A stretch of DNA of 20,978 nt from an uncultured Porphyromonadaceae bacterium (GTDB lineage: Bacteria; Bacteroidota; Bacteroidia; Bacteroidales; Muribaculaceae). Positions 7,641 to 15,146 of this stretch are shown here, in pieces. Every line of letters starts with the position of its first letter. Positions within the stretch are counted from its first letter, which is position 1. The notes beneath the pieces were generated by a model, which made no database searches, was not told the DNA's origin, and saw nothing but the letters and a program-made list of their open reading frames with translations. The translations under genes and the position numbers were made by a program. Where the stretch lies: NCBI GenBank assembly GCA_900544305.1, contig UQUV01000047.1, forward strand, positions 1 to 20,978, written 5' to 3'.

Positions 7641-8822
7641 CTACAAACTGTCGGTTGCTTTCAATTTGTTGCAGAGCGGGTTGGAGTACATAACCAGCAT
7701 CATTTCAAGCATGTATTCGCGGTCGTCGGCAGTGATTTCGAAATCCACTTCTTTCTTCACTTTTTCAAGCTGACCGTTCAGGTAAGTTGTGAAGCTTTCG
7801 ATGTCGGCTTCCGTATATTCGTTTTTGAAACGGTCTGTCTTGAAGCGGCGGTCGTACGCGATATAGTTGCAAGGATAGATGCGGTAGTGACAGTGAATGT
7901 TGCTGTCGATGATTTTGCAGATTCTTTCCACTTGCTCCGTCTTTTCAAGTCCGCGCAACTCTTCAAGCTGGTCGTTGATACACGGCGTGAAGGAGAAGTG
8001 TACGCGTCCTTTGTTTTGAAGGAGTCCGGTTTCCATACTGAACAAATCGTCGCGCTGGGTCTTTTTGAAATCCGGGAATTTCTTTTTCAAAAGAAACTCG
8101 CGGGCTTTCAAATAGTCATTCGGGTCGAACTCGTAGCTGATGGCCACCGGGAGCAGGTTCACTTCCATAATGTTGTCAATGTAGTCCTTGCCTCCGGCTA
8201 TTCCGAGCATCTTGATGAGGCTCTCCTGAGTTCCGTCGCTACTGTCTTTTGCGCGGCCCTGGCGTTGTGCGATCCATACGGATTCATGTTTCTGGGTCAG
8301 TGCAAAATGGATATATCCCGAAAGCTGCTCGGCTGCTTCCAATGCCTGGCGCATACCGACGTCGCGTTTCACGACGATACTTTTGTTAAGGCGAACCAAG
8401 TCCTCTATCCACGGATAGAGGAGGAGGTTGTTGCCGATTGCCACTTCGGTTGTCTTGTAGTTGCGGCGAAGCAACGACAAGTTCATGAACGAAGCGTCGA
8501 GCACAATGTCACGGTGGTTGGTGATCATTGTGTATGATTTGTTAATGTCAATATTTTCAATGCCAGTGTCCGATATGCCGTTGGTGGTTTTCTTTGCCAG
8601 CATTTCGAGGAACGGGTACATGATGTTGACCTGGAAGTCGCGTTTGTTGTCAATGGCAAGAAGTCCTTGACAGAAAGCCTCGAAATCAATGTCCGGCAGC
8701 ACCCAAGTTACGGCGTGCTTGAATCCCGGTTCCTTTACCAGTTCTTCCATCTTTTCGTGGAATTCACTGTCGGAAAAGGGGCATATGTCGCTATATTCAT
8801 TCGGTGTCACTATTTCATTCAT
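7641..8822 (-). CDS. Glycerolipid-type acyltransferase (PlsC/PlsB-like)
   Basis: The 393-residue protein has the block order of glycerolipid acyltransferases. The catalytic block is ITNHRDIVLD (100-109), and VVKRD follows as the second conserved block. WIAQRQGRAKDSSDGTQES occupies the place of the EGTR block. No convincing membrane helix is present, so it is probably peripheral. The likely role is acylation of a glycerolipid or another membrane amphiphile; which one cannot be told. In the catalytic block the first aspartate that fits by function is six residues after H103 (D109), whereas PlsC normally shows H-x4-D; D105 lies two residues after H103. It is the first gene of the operon, about 45 bases after a TAnnTTTG element. 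Confidence 0.82.
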   Translation of the reverse strand: MNEIVTPNEYSDICPFSDSEFHEKMEELVKEPGFKHAVTWVLPDIDFEAFCQGLLAIDNKRDFQVNIMYPFLEMLAKKTTNGISDTGIENIDINKSYTMITNHRDIVLDASFMNLSLLRRNYKTTEVAIGNNLLLYPWIEDLVRLNKSIVVKRDVGMRQALEAAEQLSGYIHFALTQKHESVWIAQRQGRAKDSSDGTQESLIKMLGIAGGKDYIDNIMEVNLLPVAISYEFDPNDYLKAREFLLKKKFPDFKKTQRDDLFSMETGLLQNKGRVHFSFTPCINDQLEELRGLEKTEQVERICKIIDSNIHCHYRIYPCNYIAYDRRFKTDRFKNEYTEADIESFTTYLNGQLEKVKKEVDFEITADDREYMLEMMLVMYSNPLCNKLKATDSL

Positions 8823-8866
8823 AGCGGTAAATTTTTCGGTATAATTTTAATGAGCTTATATTTCTT

Positions 8867-8874
8867 CAAAGATA
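8867..8874 (-). promoter_or_regulatory. -7 promoter element of the acyltransferase-tex operon
   Basis: The minus strand reads TATCTTTG, matching TAnnTTTG, 44 bases upstream of the acyltransferase ATG. A TTTC on the minus strand at 8895-8898 gives a 3-of-4 match to the -33 TTTG with a 20-base spacer. Confidence 0.6.
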
Positions 8875-8913
8875 GCATAAATTACTGAAAAAACGAAATA
8901 AAATGCAGGGGAA

Positions 8914-9987
8914 TTATACATTTGTATAGTATTCTTCCCACTTTTTGATCAGTGCGCTCATGTCCTCCGGAATTTCGGAGTTGAAAAACATTTCTTCGCC
9001 TGTCGTAGGGTGCACGAAACCAAGAGTTTTTGCATGCAGAGCCTGTCGCGGACATGTCTTGAAACAGTTTTGCACGAACTGCGTGTACTTGGCTGTCGAG
9101 ATGCCGCGCAGAATTTTGTCGCCTCCGTAACGTGCGTCGTTGAAGAGCGGGTGTCCGATATGTTTCATGTGCACGCGAATCTGGTGGGTGCGTCCCGTTT
9201 CAAGCTGGCATTGCACTACGGCAACGTGACCGAGGTTTTCCAGCACCTTGTAGTGGGTAACGGCATGTTTTCCGTAGTCGCCGTTGGGGAATACGGCCAT
9301 CTGCAGGCGGTCCTTGAGGCTTCGTCCGATATTGCCTTCCACGGTGCCGCTTTCTTCGTCAAATTTACCCCATACTACGGCAACGTATTGACGGTGAGTG
9401 GTTTTGTTGAAGAACTGCTTCCCGAGACAGGTCTTTGCGTCGGGTGTCTTGGCTATGACCAGCAATCCGGATGTGTCCTTGTCGATGCGGTGTACCAGTC
9501 CGAGGCGAGGGTCGCTTACGTCGTAGTCGGGGTTGTCCTTGAAATGGTAGGCGAGGGCATTGACCAGTGTGCCCGAGTAGTTGCCATGTCCCGGGTGCAC
9601 GACAAGTCCAGCCGGCTTGTTGACTACCAGCAGGTCGGCGTCTTCATAAACGATGTCGAGGGGAATGTCCTCCGGAATGATTTCCAGTTCATATTTCGGG
9701 CGGTCCATCACCAGCGAAACCACGTCGAACGGCTTGACACGGTAGTTCGACTTTACGGGTTTTCCGTTGACGAGGATGCAGCCGGCTTCGGCAGCCTGCT
9801 GAATGCGGTTGCGCGATGTCTTGTCGATATGGCATACGAGGAACTTGTCGACTCTCAGCAGTGTCTGTCCCTTTTCAGCCACAAACCGATAGTGTTCCCA
9901 CAACTCTTGTCCGCCGCTTTCGACGGTTGAATCCGACAATTCTTCATCAAAATCGTCGGTCATGAAATTATCGGGTTCTTGGGTCAT
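8914..9987 (-). CDS. rluD: RluA/RluD-family 23S rRNA pseudouridine synthase
   Basis: It isomerises uridines in rRNA, most likely the RluD sites of 23S rRNA. The protein has an N-terminal S4 RNA-binding domain (about 43-90, with RVDKFLVCHIDKTSRN) and the catalytic motif HRIDKDTSGLLVIAK with the active-site Asp at 169. The C-terminal RTHQIRVHMKHIGHPL block is typical of the RluA group. A 35-residue acidic N-terminal extension precedes the S4 domain. Its ATG shares one base (A at 9987) with the stop of the PASTA gene (TAATG), so translational coupling is likely. The family is certain; the exact target (RluD rather than RluC or RluA) is inferred from overall similarity. Confidence 0.93.
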   Translation of the reverse strand: MTQEPDNFMTDDFDEELSDSTVESGGQELWEHYRFVAEKGQTLLRVDKFLVCHIDKTSRNRIQQAAEAGCILVNGKPVKSNYRVKPFDVVSLVMDRPKYELEIIPEDIPLDIVYEDADLLVVNKPAGLVVHPGHGNYSGTLVNALAYHFKDNPDYDVSDPRLGLVHRIDKDTSGLLVIAKTPDAKTCLGKQFFNKTTHRQYVAVVWGKFDEESGTVEGNIGRSLKDRLQMAVFPNGDYGKHAVTHYKVLENLGHVAVVQCQLETGRTHQIRVHMKHIGHPLFNDARYGGDKILRGISTAKYTQFVQNCFKTCPRQALHAKTLGFVHPTTGEEMFFNSEIPEDMSALIKKWEEYYTNV

Positions 9988-10649
9988 TATTCGAATATGT
10001 CTGTGTCGTTTTCCGAACTGTCGCCTGATTGAAGCTCGTTTACAGTTTCGTTGTATTCATTGAGTAGTGCTTCGTCGTTGATGCCCAGCGAACCGTCGCC
10101 CACAATGAGCGTGAGGCGGGCGTCAACCGGAATCTTGTCGCCTGCATGGAGCGGCAGTCCGTTCATTTTCAGTTCATAAATCAGGTCGCTGTATTCCGAC
10201 GGAATCTTTTCGATGTTTATGTTCTTGATGCCCAGTCCGTTCAGCGTGCTCATGCCCTGGCGTACCGACATGTCGACTACTTGGGGAACGGTCACTATCT
10301 GTGCCGAGAAGCAGCGGATTGTGGCATAGACGGCCCGGTTGTTCTTGATTTTTGAGCCGGCCTTTGGCACTTGCTCGATGACCATGCCGGGTTGTACTGA
10401 TGTGGTGTAGATGGAGTCCGTGATTTCGAACTTCAGGTCCTTTGTTGCAAGGGCGCGTGTCGCTTCGTCAACCGTCATGCCTTTCAGGTCGGGCACGATT
10501 TCATACTGGTTATGGTTGGTGAACCACGCCAGTCCCTGGTAGGCGATTACGAGGAGCACGAAGTCAACAACGGCTATCAGCAGGATATTGAACAGTATAG
10601 GATGTTTTTTTATGAATCCTTTCGGACTCTTTTCCGATTTGTTTGCCAC
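9987..10649 (-). CDS. Single-pass membrane protein with PASTA domains
   Basis: The 220-residue protein has a short lysine-rich cytoplasmic head, one membrane helix (about 18-38) and an extracytoplasmic part with PASTA repeats: residues 49-112 (IVPDLKGMTVDEATRAL, then the GxxI-x-Q-P-like VIEQVPKAGSKI) and 118-184 (VTVPQVVDMSVRQGMSTL). A low-complexity acidic tail ends it. PASTA domains bind peptidoglycan fragments or beta-lactams in Gram-positive Ser/Thr kinases and PBPs, but here there is no kinase or transpeptidase domain. In this diderm it probably faces the periplasm. It is translationally coupled to the rluD gene. The partner and function are unknown. Confidence 0.88.
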   Translation of the reverse strand: MANKSEKSPKGFIKKHPILFNILLIAVVDFVLLVIAYQGLAWFTNHNQYEIVPDLKGMTVDEATRALATKDLKFEITDSIYTTSVQPGMVIEQVPKAGSKIKNNRAVYATIRCFSAQIVTVPQVVDMSVRQGMSTLNGLGIKNINIEKIPSEYSDLIYELKMNGLPLHAGDKIPVDARLTLIVGDGSLGINDEALLNEYNETVNELQSGDSSENDTDIFE

Positions 10650-10692
10650 AATTAATTAATGTATTATTAATCCGTAAATGTTGTTTCTTTTG

Positions 10693-10700
10693 CAAATTTA
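10693..10700 (-). promoter_or_regulatory. -7 promoter element of the PASTA-rluD operon
   Basis: The minus strand reads TAAATTTG, a full match to TAnnTTTG, 43 bases before the PASTA ATG. No TTTG at the usual -33 spacing is visible. Confidence 0.55.
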
Positions 10701-10733
10701 CTAAAAAAAGCGTAGCCACCTATTTATATAAAG

Positions 10734-10767
10734 AAAAAATCTTGCGCCCCGCATGGGATGCAAGATT
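10734..10767 (-). terminator. Rho-independent terminator of bamD-rpoZ
   Basis: On the minus strand an 8-bp stem (AATCTTGC with GCAAGATT) continues, after an A-C mismatch and a G-U pair, into CCC/GGG around an ATGC loop, followed by a T run. The hairpin is 10738-10767 and lies 34 bases after the rpoZ stop. Confidence 0.9.
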
Positions 10768-10800
10768 CTATCTTCTGTCAATTCGGTTTCGTAAAGGGTT

Positions 10801-11139
10801 TTAGAAATCGAGTTTGGCCTTTTCTTTGGCCGGGTTGCGGTATTCAATCTTACCTTCGATGTATTCCTGGGTAGCGATGAGCACCGGTTTCGGCAATTTT
10901 TCGTAGTAGCGAGAAATTTCGATTTGCTCTCTGTTTTCAGAAACTTCTTCAAGATTGTCGTTCAAGGTTGCAAATTCCTGAAGTTTCTTTTCAAGATCAT
11001 GTTTCATCTCCACGGCAATCTGGTTTGCACGTTTGGCGATGATGCAGACTGTTTCGTAAACATTACCGGTATCTTCCGATAACTTAATTACATCGCGTGT
11101 CACCGTATTAATCGGCGCGTTTGATCTCTTATAATCCAT
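10801..11139 (-). CDS. rpoZ: RNA polymerase omega/Rpb6-type subunit
   Basis: The 112-residue protein matches the Bacteroidetes form of RNA polymerase omega (Rpb6 superfamily). It has a leader ending in TVTRDVIKLSEDTGNVYETV, the conserved helix IIAKRANQIAVEMKHDLEKKLQEF (about 33-56), and the short C-terminal region ending YRNPAKEKAKLDF. Omega binds beta-prime and helps assembly and stability of RNA polymerase. It lies 42 bases after bamD on the same strand, a pairing common in Bacteroidetes as I recall. The next downstream element is a strong terminator, so bamD-rpoZ is a closed two-gene operon. Confidence 0.88.
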   Translation of the reverse strand: MDYKRSNAPINTVTRDVIKLSEDTGNVYETVCIIAKRANQIAVEMKHDLEKKLQEFATLNDNLEEVSENREQIEISRYYEKLPKPVLIATQEYIEGKIEYRNPAKEKAKLDF

Positions 11140-11181
11140 TCTCGATAAAAAGTTTATAAAAAGTAATTTTTGTTGTTTCTT

Positions 11182-11985
11182 TTAATCATGTACAAATCGG
11201 CTGGCGATTTTGAAAATGTTGTCGGCCTCTTTGCGGTTCGGGCCTTCCGGATAGTCGTTGATGAAGGAGTAGTACTCGTCGATAACTACTCTGAAGCGTT
11301 CTTCCTTCTTTTCGTCGACACTCTGGCGGGCTTCCTGATATCTTGCTTTCAGGATAATCATCTGAAGCTGTTCCTTATATTTTGTGTAAGGATAGTTTTT
11401 CAGAGCGTTCTGGGCAACGATGACTGCGCTCTCGTAGTTGTTGCCGAGATAGTTTCCGAGGTTGTAGTAGAGCTGTGCATTGTCAATTTCCTTTTGCACC
11501 AGCTTGTCCTGTAGCTCGAATATGGCGTTTTGTGCGATAGTCGCCTTGTCGCTGTGCGGGAAATAGTCAAGAAACTTCTGAAGCTCTTCAATAGCCTTGT
11601 AGGTTTCTGTCTGGTCGAGCTGTGGTTCCGGCGAATCGAGGTAGCAGCCGTATCCTGCATAGAAGCGTGTCAGCTCGGCGTATTTCCCTTTCGGGTAGTG
11701 GGTGTAGTAGGTCTTGAAATAGGAACTTGCCGTCATGTAATCCTTGTTTTCGTAGTAGCTGAGGCCGAGCAGGTAGAGCGACTCTTCCGCCTTGTCAGTA
11801 CCTTTCAGGATTTTGACTACGTCTTCCAAAATAGTGGCTGCCTGCACAAACCTTCTTTCTTCAAACGCCTTTTTGGCATATTCATATTTATATTCTACAT
11901 CCGTGCTTTTTAGCACCTTGTTGTATTCTCCGCAACTTGTCATCGCCAGAGACGCCAACAAGGCATATATTATATGTTTTCGCAT
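11182..11985 (-). CDS. bamD: BamD-like outer-membrane assembly lipoprotein
   Basis: BamD is the lipoprotein partner of BamA in the complex that inserts beta-barrel proteins into the outer membrane. The 267-residue protein starts with a lipoprotein signal (MRKHIIYALLASLAMTSC, lipobox Cys18), then GEYNKVLKSTDVEYKYEYAKKAFE and TPR-like repeats throughout: AEESLYLLGLSYYENKDYMTASSYF, then NAQLYYNLGNYLGNNYESAVIVAQNAL. Size and fold pattern are right for BamD. It is the first gene of the bamD-rpoZ operon and has the best promoter in the window (12014-12044). Confidence 0.93.
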   Translation of the reverse strand: MRKHIIYALLASLAMTSCGEYNKVLKSTDVEYKYEYAKKAFEERRFVQAATILEDVVKILKGTDKAEESLYLLGLSYYENKDYMTASSYFKTYYTHYPKGKYAELTRFYAGYGCYLDSPEPQLDQTETYKAIEELQKFLDYFPHSDKATIAQNAIFELQDKLVQKEIDNAQLYYNLGNYLGNNYESAVIVAQNALKNYPYTKYKEQLQMIILKARYQEARQSVDEKKEERFRVVIDEYYSFINDYPEGPNRKEADNIFKIASRFVHD

Positions 11986-12013
11986 TGCCGTATAGTATTA
12001 TAAATTTAGCATG

Positions 12014-12044
12014 CAAATTTACACTTTTCTTGCGGTAATTCAAA
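12014..12044 (-). promoter_or_regulatory. Consensus Bacteroidetes promoter of bamD-rpoZ
   Basis: On the minus strand TTTG (12044-12041) is followed after exactly 19 bases by TAAATTTG (12021-12014). Both elements match the Bacteroidetes -33 TTTG and -7 TAnnTTTG, and the ATG lies about 28 bases after the -7 box. It is the only promoter here in which both boxes fit completely. Confidence 0.85.
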
Positions 12045-12226
12045 GCATTATGCGAGTTAAATTGACAAAAAAGGATTTTAATTCTATTATTTTTGTGTTT
12101 TAATCGAAGAAATGGATGTTTTTCAGTGTCGGGCGGAAAGGGGCGAAAAATATGTTTTATAGCAAATTGTCAGTATTTAGGTGATTTTTTAACGGTTTTT
12201 GGTAGGTAGTTCGAAACTTTTTTCAT

Positions 12227-12234
12227 TATATTTG
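12227..12234 (+). promoter_or_regulatory. -7 promoter element of gdhA
   Basis: TATATTTG matches TAnnTTTG, 41 bases before the gdhA ATG. The nearest TTTG upstream (12198-12201) is 25 bases away, longer than the usual 19-21, so the -33 element is weak or absent. The rest of the bamD-gdhA gap (12045-12226) holds no gene that I can see. Confidence 0.6.
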
Positions 12235-12275
12235 TTGTGTAAAAAAACAAAACTAATGCCTTAATCAAATTAACT

Positions 12276-13613
12276 ATGAATGTAGAAAAGATTTTATCCG
12301 ATCTTGAGGCTAAACACCCCGGTGAAAAGGAGTATTTACAAGCCGTTAAGGAAGTGCTGCTCTCCGTAAAGGACGTTTACGAAGAACACCCGGAATTTGA
12401 AAATGCAAAAATTATCGAACGTATGGTTGAACCAGACCGTATTTTCACGTTCCGCGTTCTTTGGACCGACGACAAGGGTGAGGTTCAGACAAACATCGGC
12501 TATCGCGTGCAGTTCAACAACGCTATCGGCCCGTACAAGGGAGGTATCCGTTTCCACGCTTCTGTGAATTTGTCTATCCTCAAGTTCTTAGGATTTGAAC
12601 AAACTTTCAAAAATGCACTGACAACATTGCCGATGGGCGGCGGAAAAGGCGGTTCAGACTTCAGCCCGCGCGGCAAATCAGATAAGGAAATCATGCGTTT
12701 CTGCCAGGCGTTTATCCTCGAATTGTGGCGTAACCTCGGTCCTGACCGCGACGTGCCGGCAGGCGATATCGGCGTAGGTGGTCGCGAAGTGGGATACATG
12801 TACGGCATGTATAAGAAACTCGCTCAAGAACATACAGGTACGTTTACAGGCAAGGGCCTTGACTTCGGCGGTTCTCGTATCCGTCCGGAAGCAACAGGCT
12901 TCGGCGCACTCTATTTCGTACAGAACATGTTGCACCGTGTAGGCGACGACATCAAGGGCAAGACAGTGGCTATTTCCGGCTTCGGTAACGTGGCTTGGGG
13001 TGCTGCTTTGAAGGCTACTGAACTCGGTGCCAAGGTAGTGACAATTTCCGGTCCTGACGGTTATGTTTATGACCCGGACGGTATTTGCGGTGACAAGATT
13101 GACTATATGCTCGAACTTCGTGCTTCAGGCAACGACATCGTTGAACCGTACGTTGAAAAATATCCGAACGCTACATTCTTCCCGGGCAAGAAACCTTGGG
13201 AACAGAAAGTGGACATCGCTCTTCCTTGCGCAACTCAGAACGAATTGGCAAAAGAAGATGCCGACATGCTTGTAGCCAACAAGGTACAGATTGTAGCTGA
13301 AGTATCCAACATGGGATGTACGCCGGAAGCTATCGATACGTTCATCGAAAACAAGGTTACTTACGCTCCTGGTAAGGCTGTAAATGCCGGTGGTGTAGCA
13401 ACTTCAGGTTTGGAAATGACTCAGAACGCTATGCACATCACTTGGACAGAAAAAGAAGTGGACGACCGCTTGCACCAGATTATGCGCGACATTCACGAAC
13501 AATGCGTGAAATACGGTACACAGCCTGACGGTTTCGTCAACTACATGAAGGGTGCCAACATTGCCGGCTTCATGAAGGTGGCTCACGCTATGATGGGACA
13601 AGGCTACGTTTAA
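12276..13613 (+). CDS. gdhA: NADP-type glutamate dehydrogenase
   Basis: This enzyme interconverts 2-oxoglutarate plus ammonium and glutamate, the main ammonia-assimilation route in many Bacteroidales. The 445 residues match the hexameric bacterial family, close to E. coli GdhA in length. Substrate-site residues are visible in GPYKGGIRFH (K88), FKNALTTLPMGGGKGGSDFSP (K112, catalytic-type K124) and GDIGVGGREVGYMYG (D164). A Rossmann dinucleotide fold follows (AISGFGNVAWGAALKATELG, about 233-252). I infer NADP specificity from the close likeness to the NADP-type subfamily. It is a single-gene unit with its own promoter and a strong terminator. Confidence 0.95.
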   Translation: MNVEKILSDLEAKHPGEKEYLQAVKEVLLSVKDVYEEHPEFENAKIIERMVEPDRIFTFRVLWTDDKGEVQTNIGYRVQFNNAIGPYKGGIRFHASVNLSILKFLGFEQTFKNALTTLPMGGGKGGSDFSPRGKSDKEIMRFCQAFILELWRNLGPDRDVPAGDIGVGGREVGYMYGMYKKLAQEHTGTFTGKGLDFGGSRIRPEATGFGALYFVQNMLHRVGDDIKGKTVAISGFGNVAWGAALKATELGAKVVTISGPDGYVYDPDGICGDKIDYMLELRASGNDIVEPYVEKYPNATFFPGKKPWEQKVDIALPCATQNELAKEDADMLVANKVQIVAEVSNMGCTPEAIDTFIENKVTYAPGKAVNAGGVATSGLEMTQNAMHITWTEKEVDDRLHQIMRDIHEQCVKYGTQPDGFVNYMKGANIAGFMKVAHAMMGQGYV

Positions 13614-13641
13614 TAATACGAAATACAAGGTCTATGTGGGA

Positions 13642-13674
13642 AACGGAATTGCCGCGAAGGCAGTTCCGTTTTTT
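13642..13674 (+). terminator. Rho-independent terminator of gdhA
   Basis: A 12-bp stem (AACGGAATTGCC with GGCAGTTCCGTT, one G-U pair) closes a GCGAA loop, followed by four more Ts. It lies 28 bases after the gdhA stop. Confidence 0.93.
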
Positions 13675-13710
13675 GTGACTTTTTCACGCTGTGATTGGCG
13701 TATTTTTTGA

Positions 13711-13718
13711 TAAGTTTG
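13711..13718 (+). promoter_or_regulatory. -7 promoter element of the sirtuin gene
   Basis: TAAGTTTG matches TAnnTTTG, 31 bases before the ATG at 13750. Transcription from it would begin near 13724, at or just after the upstream in-frame ATG at 13723. That argues for 13750 as the true start. No -33 TTTG at standard spacing. Confidence 0.55.
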
Positions 13719-13749
13719 CAGCGTGATAATCGAAAAAACGGAATCAGCG

Positions 13750-14493
13750 ATGAAACGGAAAAAGATAGTATTTTTCACAGGGGCGGGAATCAGCCGTGAA
13801 AGCGGACTGCCTACCTTTCGCGGCGACGGCGGACTTTGGGACACGCTGGACGTGGAGGCCGTTGCCGATGCGCGTTCCTGGTATTCGGGGCGGCGGAGCG
13901 ACTGCCGGCAGCGAAGGCAGGTGATGCTCGATTTTTTCAATCCTCTGCGGCGTGCCATTCTCGACAGGGAGCCGAACGAGGCCCATCGTCTGATTGCCGC
14001 ACTGGAAAAGGACTACGATGTGGCGGTCATTACGCAGAACGGCGATGATTTCCATACCCGTGCCGGAAGTTCCGAAGTCGTTTATCTTCACGGCGAGGCT
14101 CTGAAAAATGCCAGTACGCTCCATCCCTATGAGCCGATAGAAATCGACCGCAGTCACCCTGACATACATATCGGCGACAAGGCTCCCGACGGTTCGCAGA
14201 TACGCCCGTTTGTCATCTTTTTTAATGAGGATATCGACCGGCGGCTGTGGAAACGTGCCGTGGCCCTTACCCGCGAGGCCGACTATTTTGTGGTGGTCGG
14301 TTCCACGATGCTTGTCTTTCCGGCTGCCGATTTGTTGGGAATGTTGCCGCCCGCGTGCCGACTGTTTGTTGTCGACCCGTCGGATGTCAGTCTGCCCGAC
14401 GACAGTCCCCGCAGTTTTGTCCACTACCGTTGCGGCGGCATGGAAGGAGTGAAGCGTTTTTGCGAACAGCTCCGTAGCGAAACGGCGGAATAG
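13750..14493 (+). CDS. Sir2-family NAD-dependent protein deacylase lacking zinc cysteines
   Basis: A sirtuin: it should remove acyl groups from lysines, consuming NAD. Visible, numbered from ATG 13750, are the NAD-binding VFFTGAGISRESGLPTFRG (about 6-24), the QNGDDFHTRAGS block (96-107) and the catalytic His in YLHGE (H114). The late Rossmann block VVGSTMLVFPAADL is also present. The usual QNxDxLH is QNGDDFH here. After the catalytic His there is no CxxC zinc pair; the segment reads LKNASTLHPYEPIEIDRSHP, then HIGDKAPDGSQIRPFVIFFNE, as in zinc-less bacterial sirtuins. Length is 247 residues. I chose ATG 13750 because family members start just before (V/I)VxFTGAGIS and because of the promoter position. 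No macrodomain or lipoylation partner is adjacent. Target unknown. Confidence 0.85.
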   Translation: MKRKKIVFFTGAGISRESGLPTFRGDGGLWDTLDVEAVADARSWYSGRRSDCRQRRQVMLDFFNPLRRAILDREPNEAHRLIAALEKDYDVAVITQNGDDFHTRAGSSEVVYLHGEALKNASTLHPYEPIEIDRSHPDIHIGDKAPDGSQIRPFVIFFNEDIDRRLWKRAVALTREADYFVVVGSTMLVFPAADLLGMLPPACRLFVVDPSDVSLPDDSPRSFVHYRCGGMEGVKRFCEQLRSETAE

Positions 14494-15106
14494 TCAGGCA
14501 AACCGACTGAAAGCTAATCTCGGAATTCTCGGTTATTCTCTCCAGTCGGACAGAACCGACTATTTCGACTGGCTTTGCCGTACTGCGGCCATTGACGGCA
14601 TTGAATTCTGGAACCATGGTTTCCGTAATCGGACGAGCGGTGATGAAACGGGCGAATTTGAACAAGATTTTGCTTCGCAGCAGCAGGCCCTCCGTCTTAC
14701 CGATTCTCTCTGTGTCGCCAAAACAGGCATCACGCTTCATGCCTGGGGACCTCATTGGACGAGTTGTAACGAAGTGACCGACAGTGCGCTTTCGACCGTG
14801 CCCAACATTCGTCTTGTCATGGCCGACCGCTCTTTTCCGGAACTGCATCATTACAAGGGGTTGGTAATTCGCGAAACTTTAGAGATGGAATATCCATACC
14901 ACAATCCGGATTACCACAAATTTCTCGTCAATTATCTTGGCCGTTGGCGTAATTGCAGTACGTTTTATCTGCAAGGGCATCCCAACAGTTGGGACGATGC
15001 CCGATGGAATGAGTTTGAACAGATCATAGGACGATTGAAAGCCGACGGCGTTCAGTTTATCAACTTGTCGGAATACATTGCAAATCCTGCCGACAATTGC
15101 CGATGA
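14453..15106 (+). pseudogene. 5'-truncated polysaccharide deacetylase-like (NodB-type) gene
   Basis: The frame is open from 14453 (preceding stop TGA at 14450) to 15106. From just after the sirtuin stop it reads as a deacetylase of the DUF2334/NodB-like kind: LGILGYSLQSDRTDYFDWLCR, then IEFWNHGFRNRTSGDETGEF, AWGPHWTSCNEVTDSAL and, near the end, YLQGHPNSWDDARWNEF and INLSEYI. The metal-site NHG survives, but the N-terminal part that should hold the catalytic aspartates (the usual D-D motif) is missing, and no ATG lies upstream of the homologous part. The only initiators are CTG at 14507 and GTG at 14774. The sequence joins the end of the sirtuin gene with no gap. I call it a 5' deletion remnant; expression by read-through or coupling is possible but would make an incomplete enzyme. 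Confidence 0.65.
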
Positions 15107-15146
15107 AAAGATGTCGGCTTTGGGGGTCGCGGAGATTTGCTTGAAT

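Noticed and set aside
9010..9930. 306-residue open frame on the plus strand opposite rluD
   Set aside because: Antisense shadow of a gene with clear pseudouridine-synthase motifs.
13723..13749. Upstream ATG giving the sirtuin nine extra residues
   Set aside because: It lies only five bases after the -7 box, at the predicted transcription start, and the family normally begins just before the FTGAGIS motif, which fits ATG 13750.
13744..14424. 226-residue minus-strand open frame opposite the sirtuin
   Set aside because: Antisense shadow; the plus strand carries clear sirtuin motifs and a promoter.
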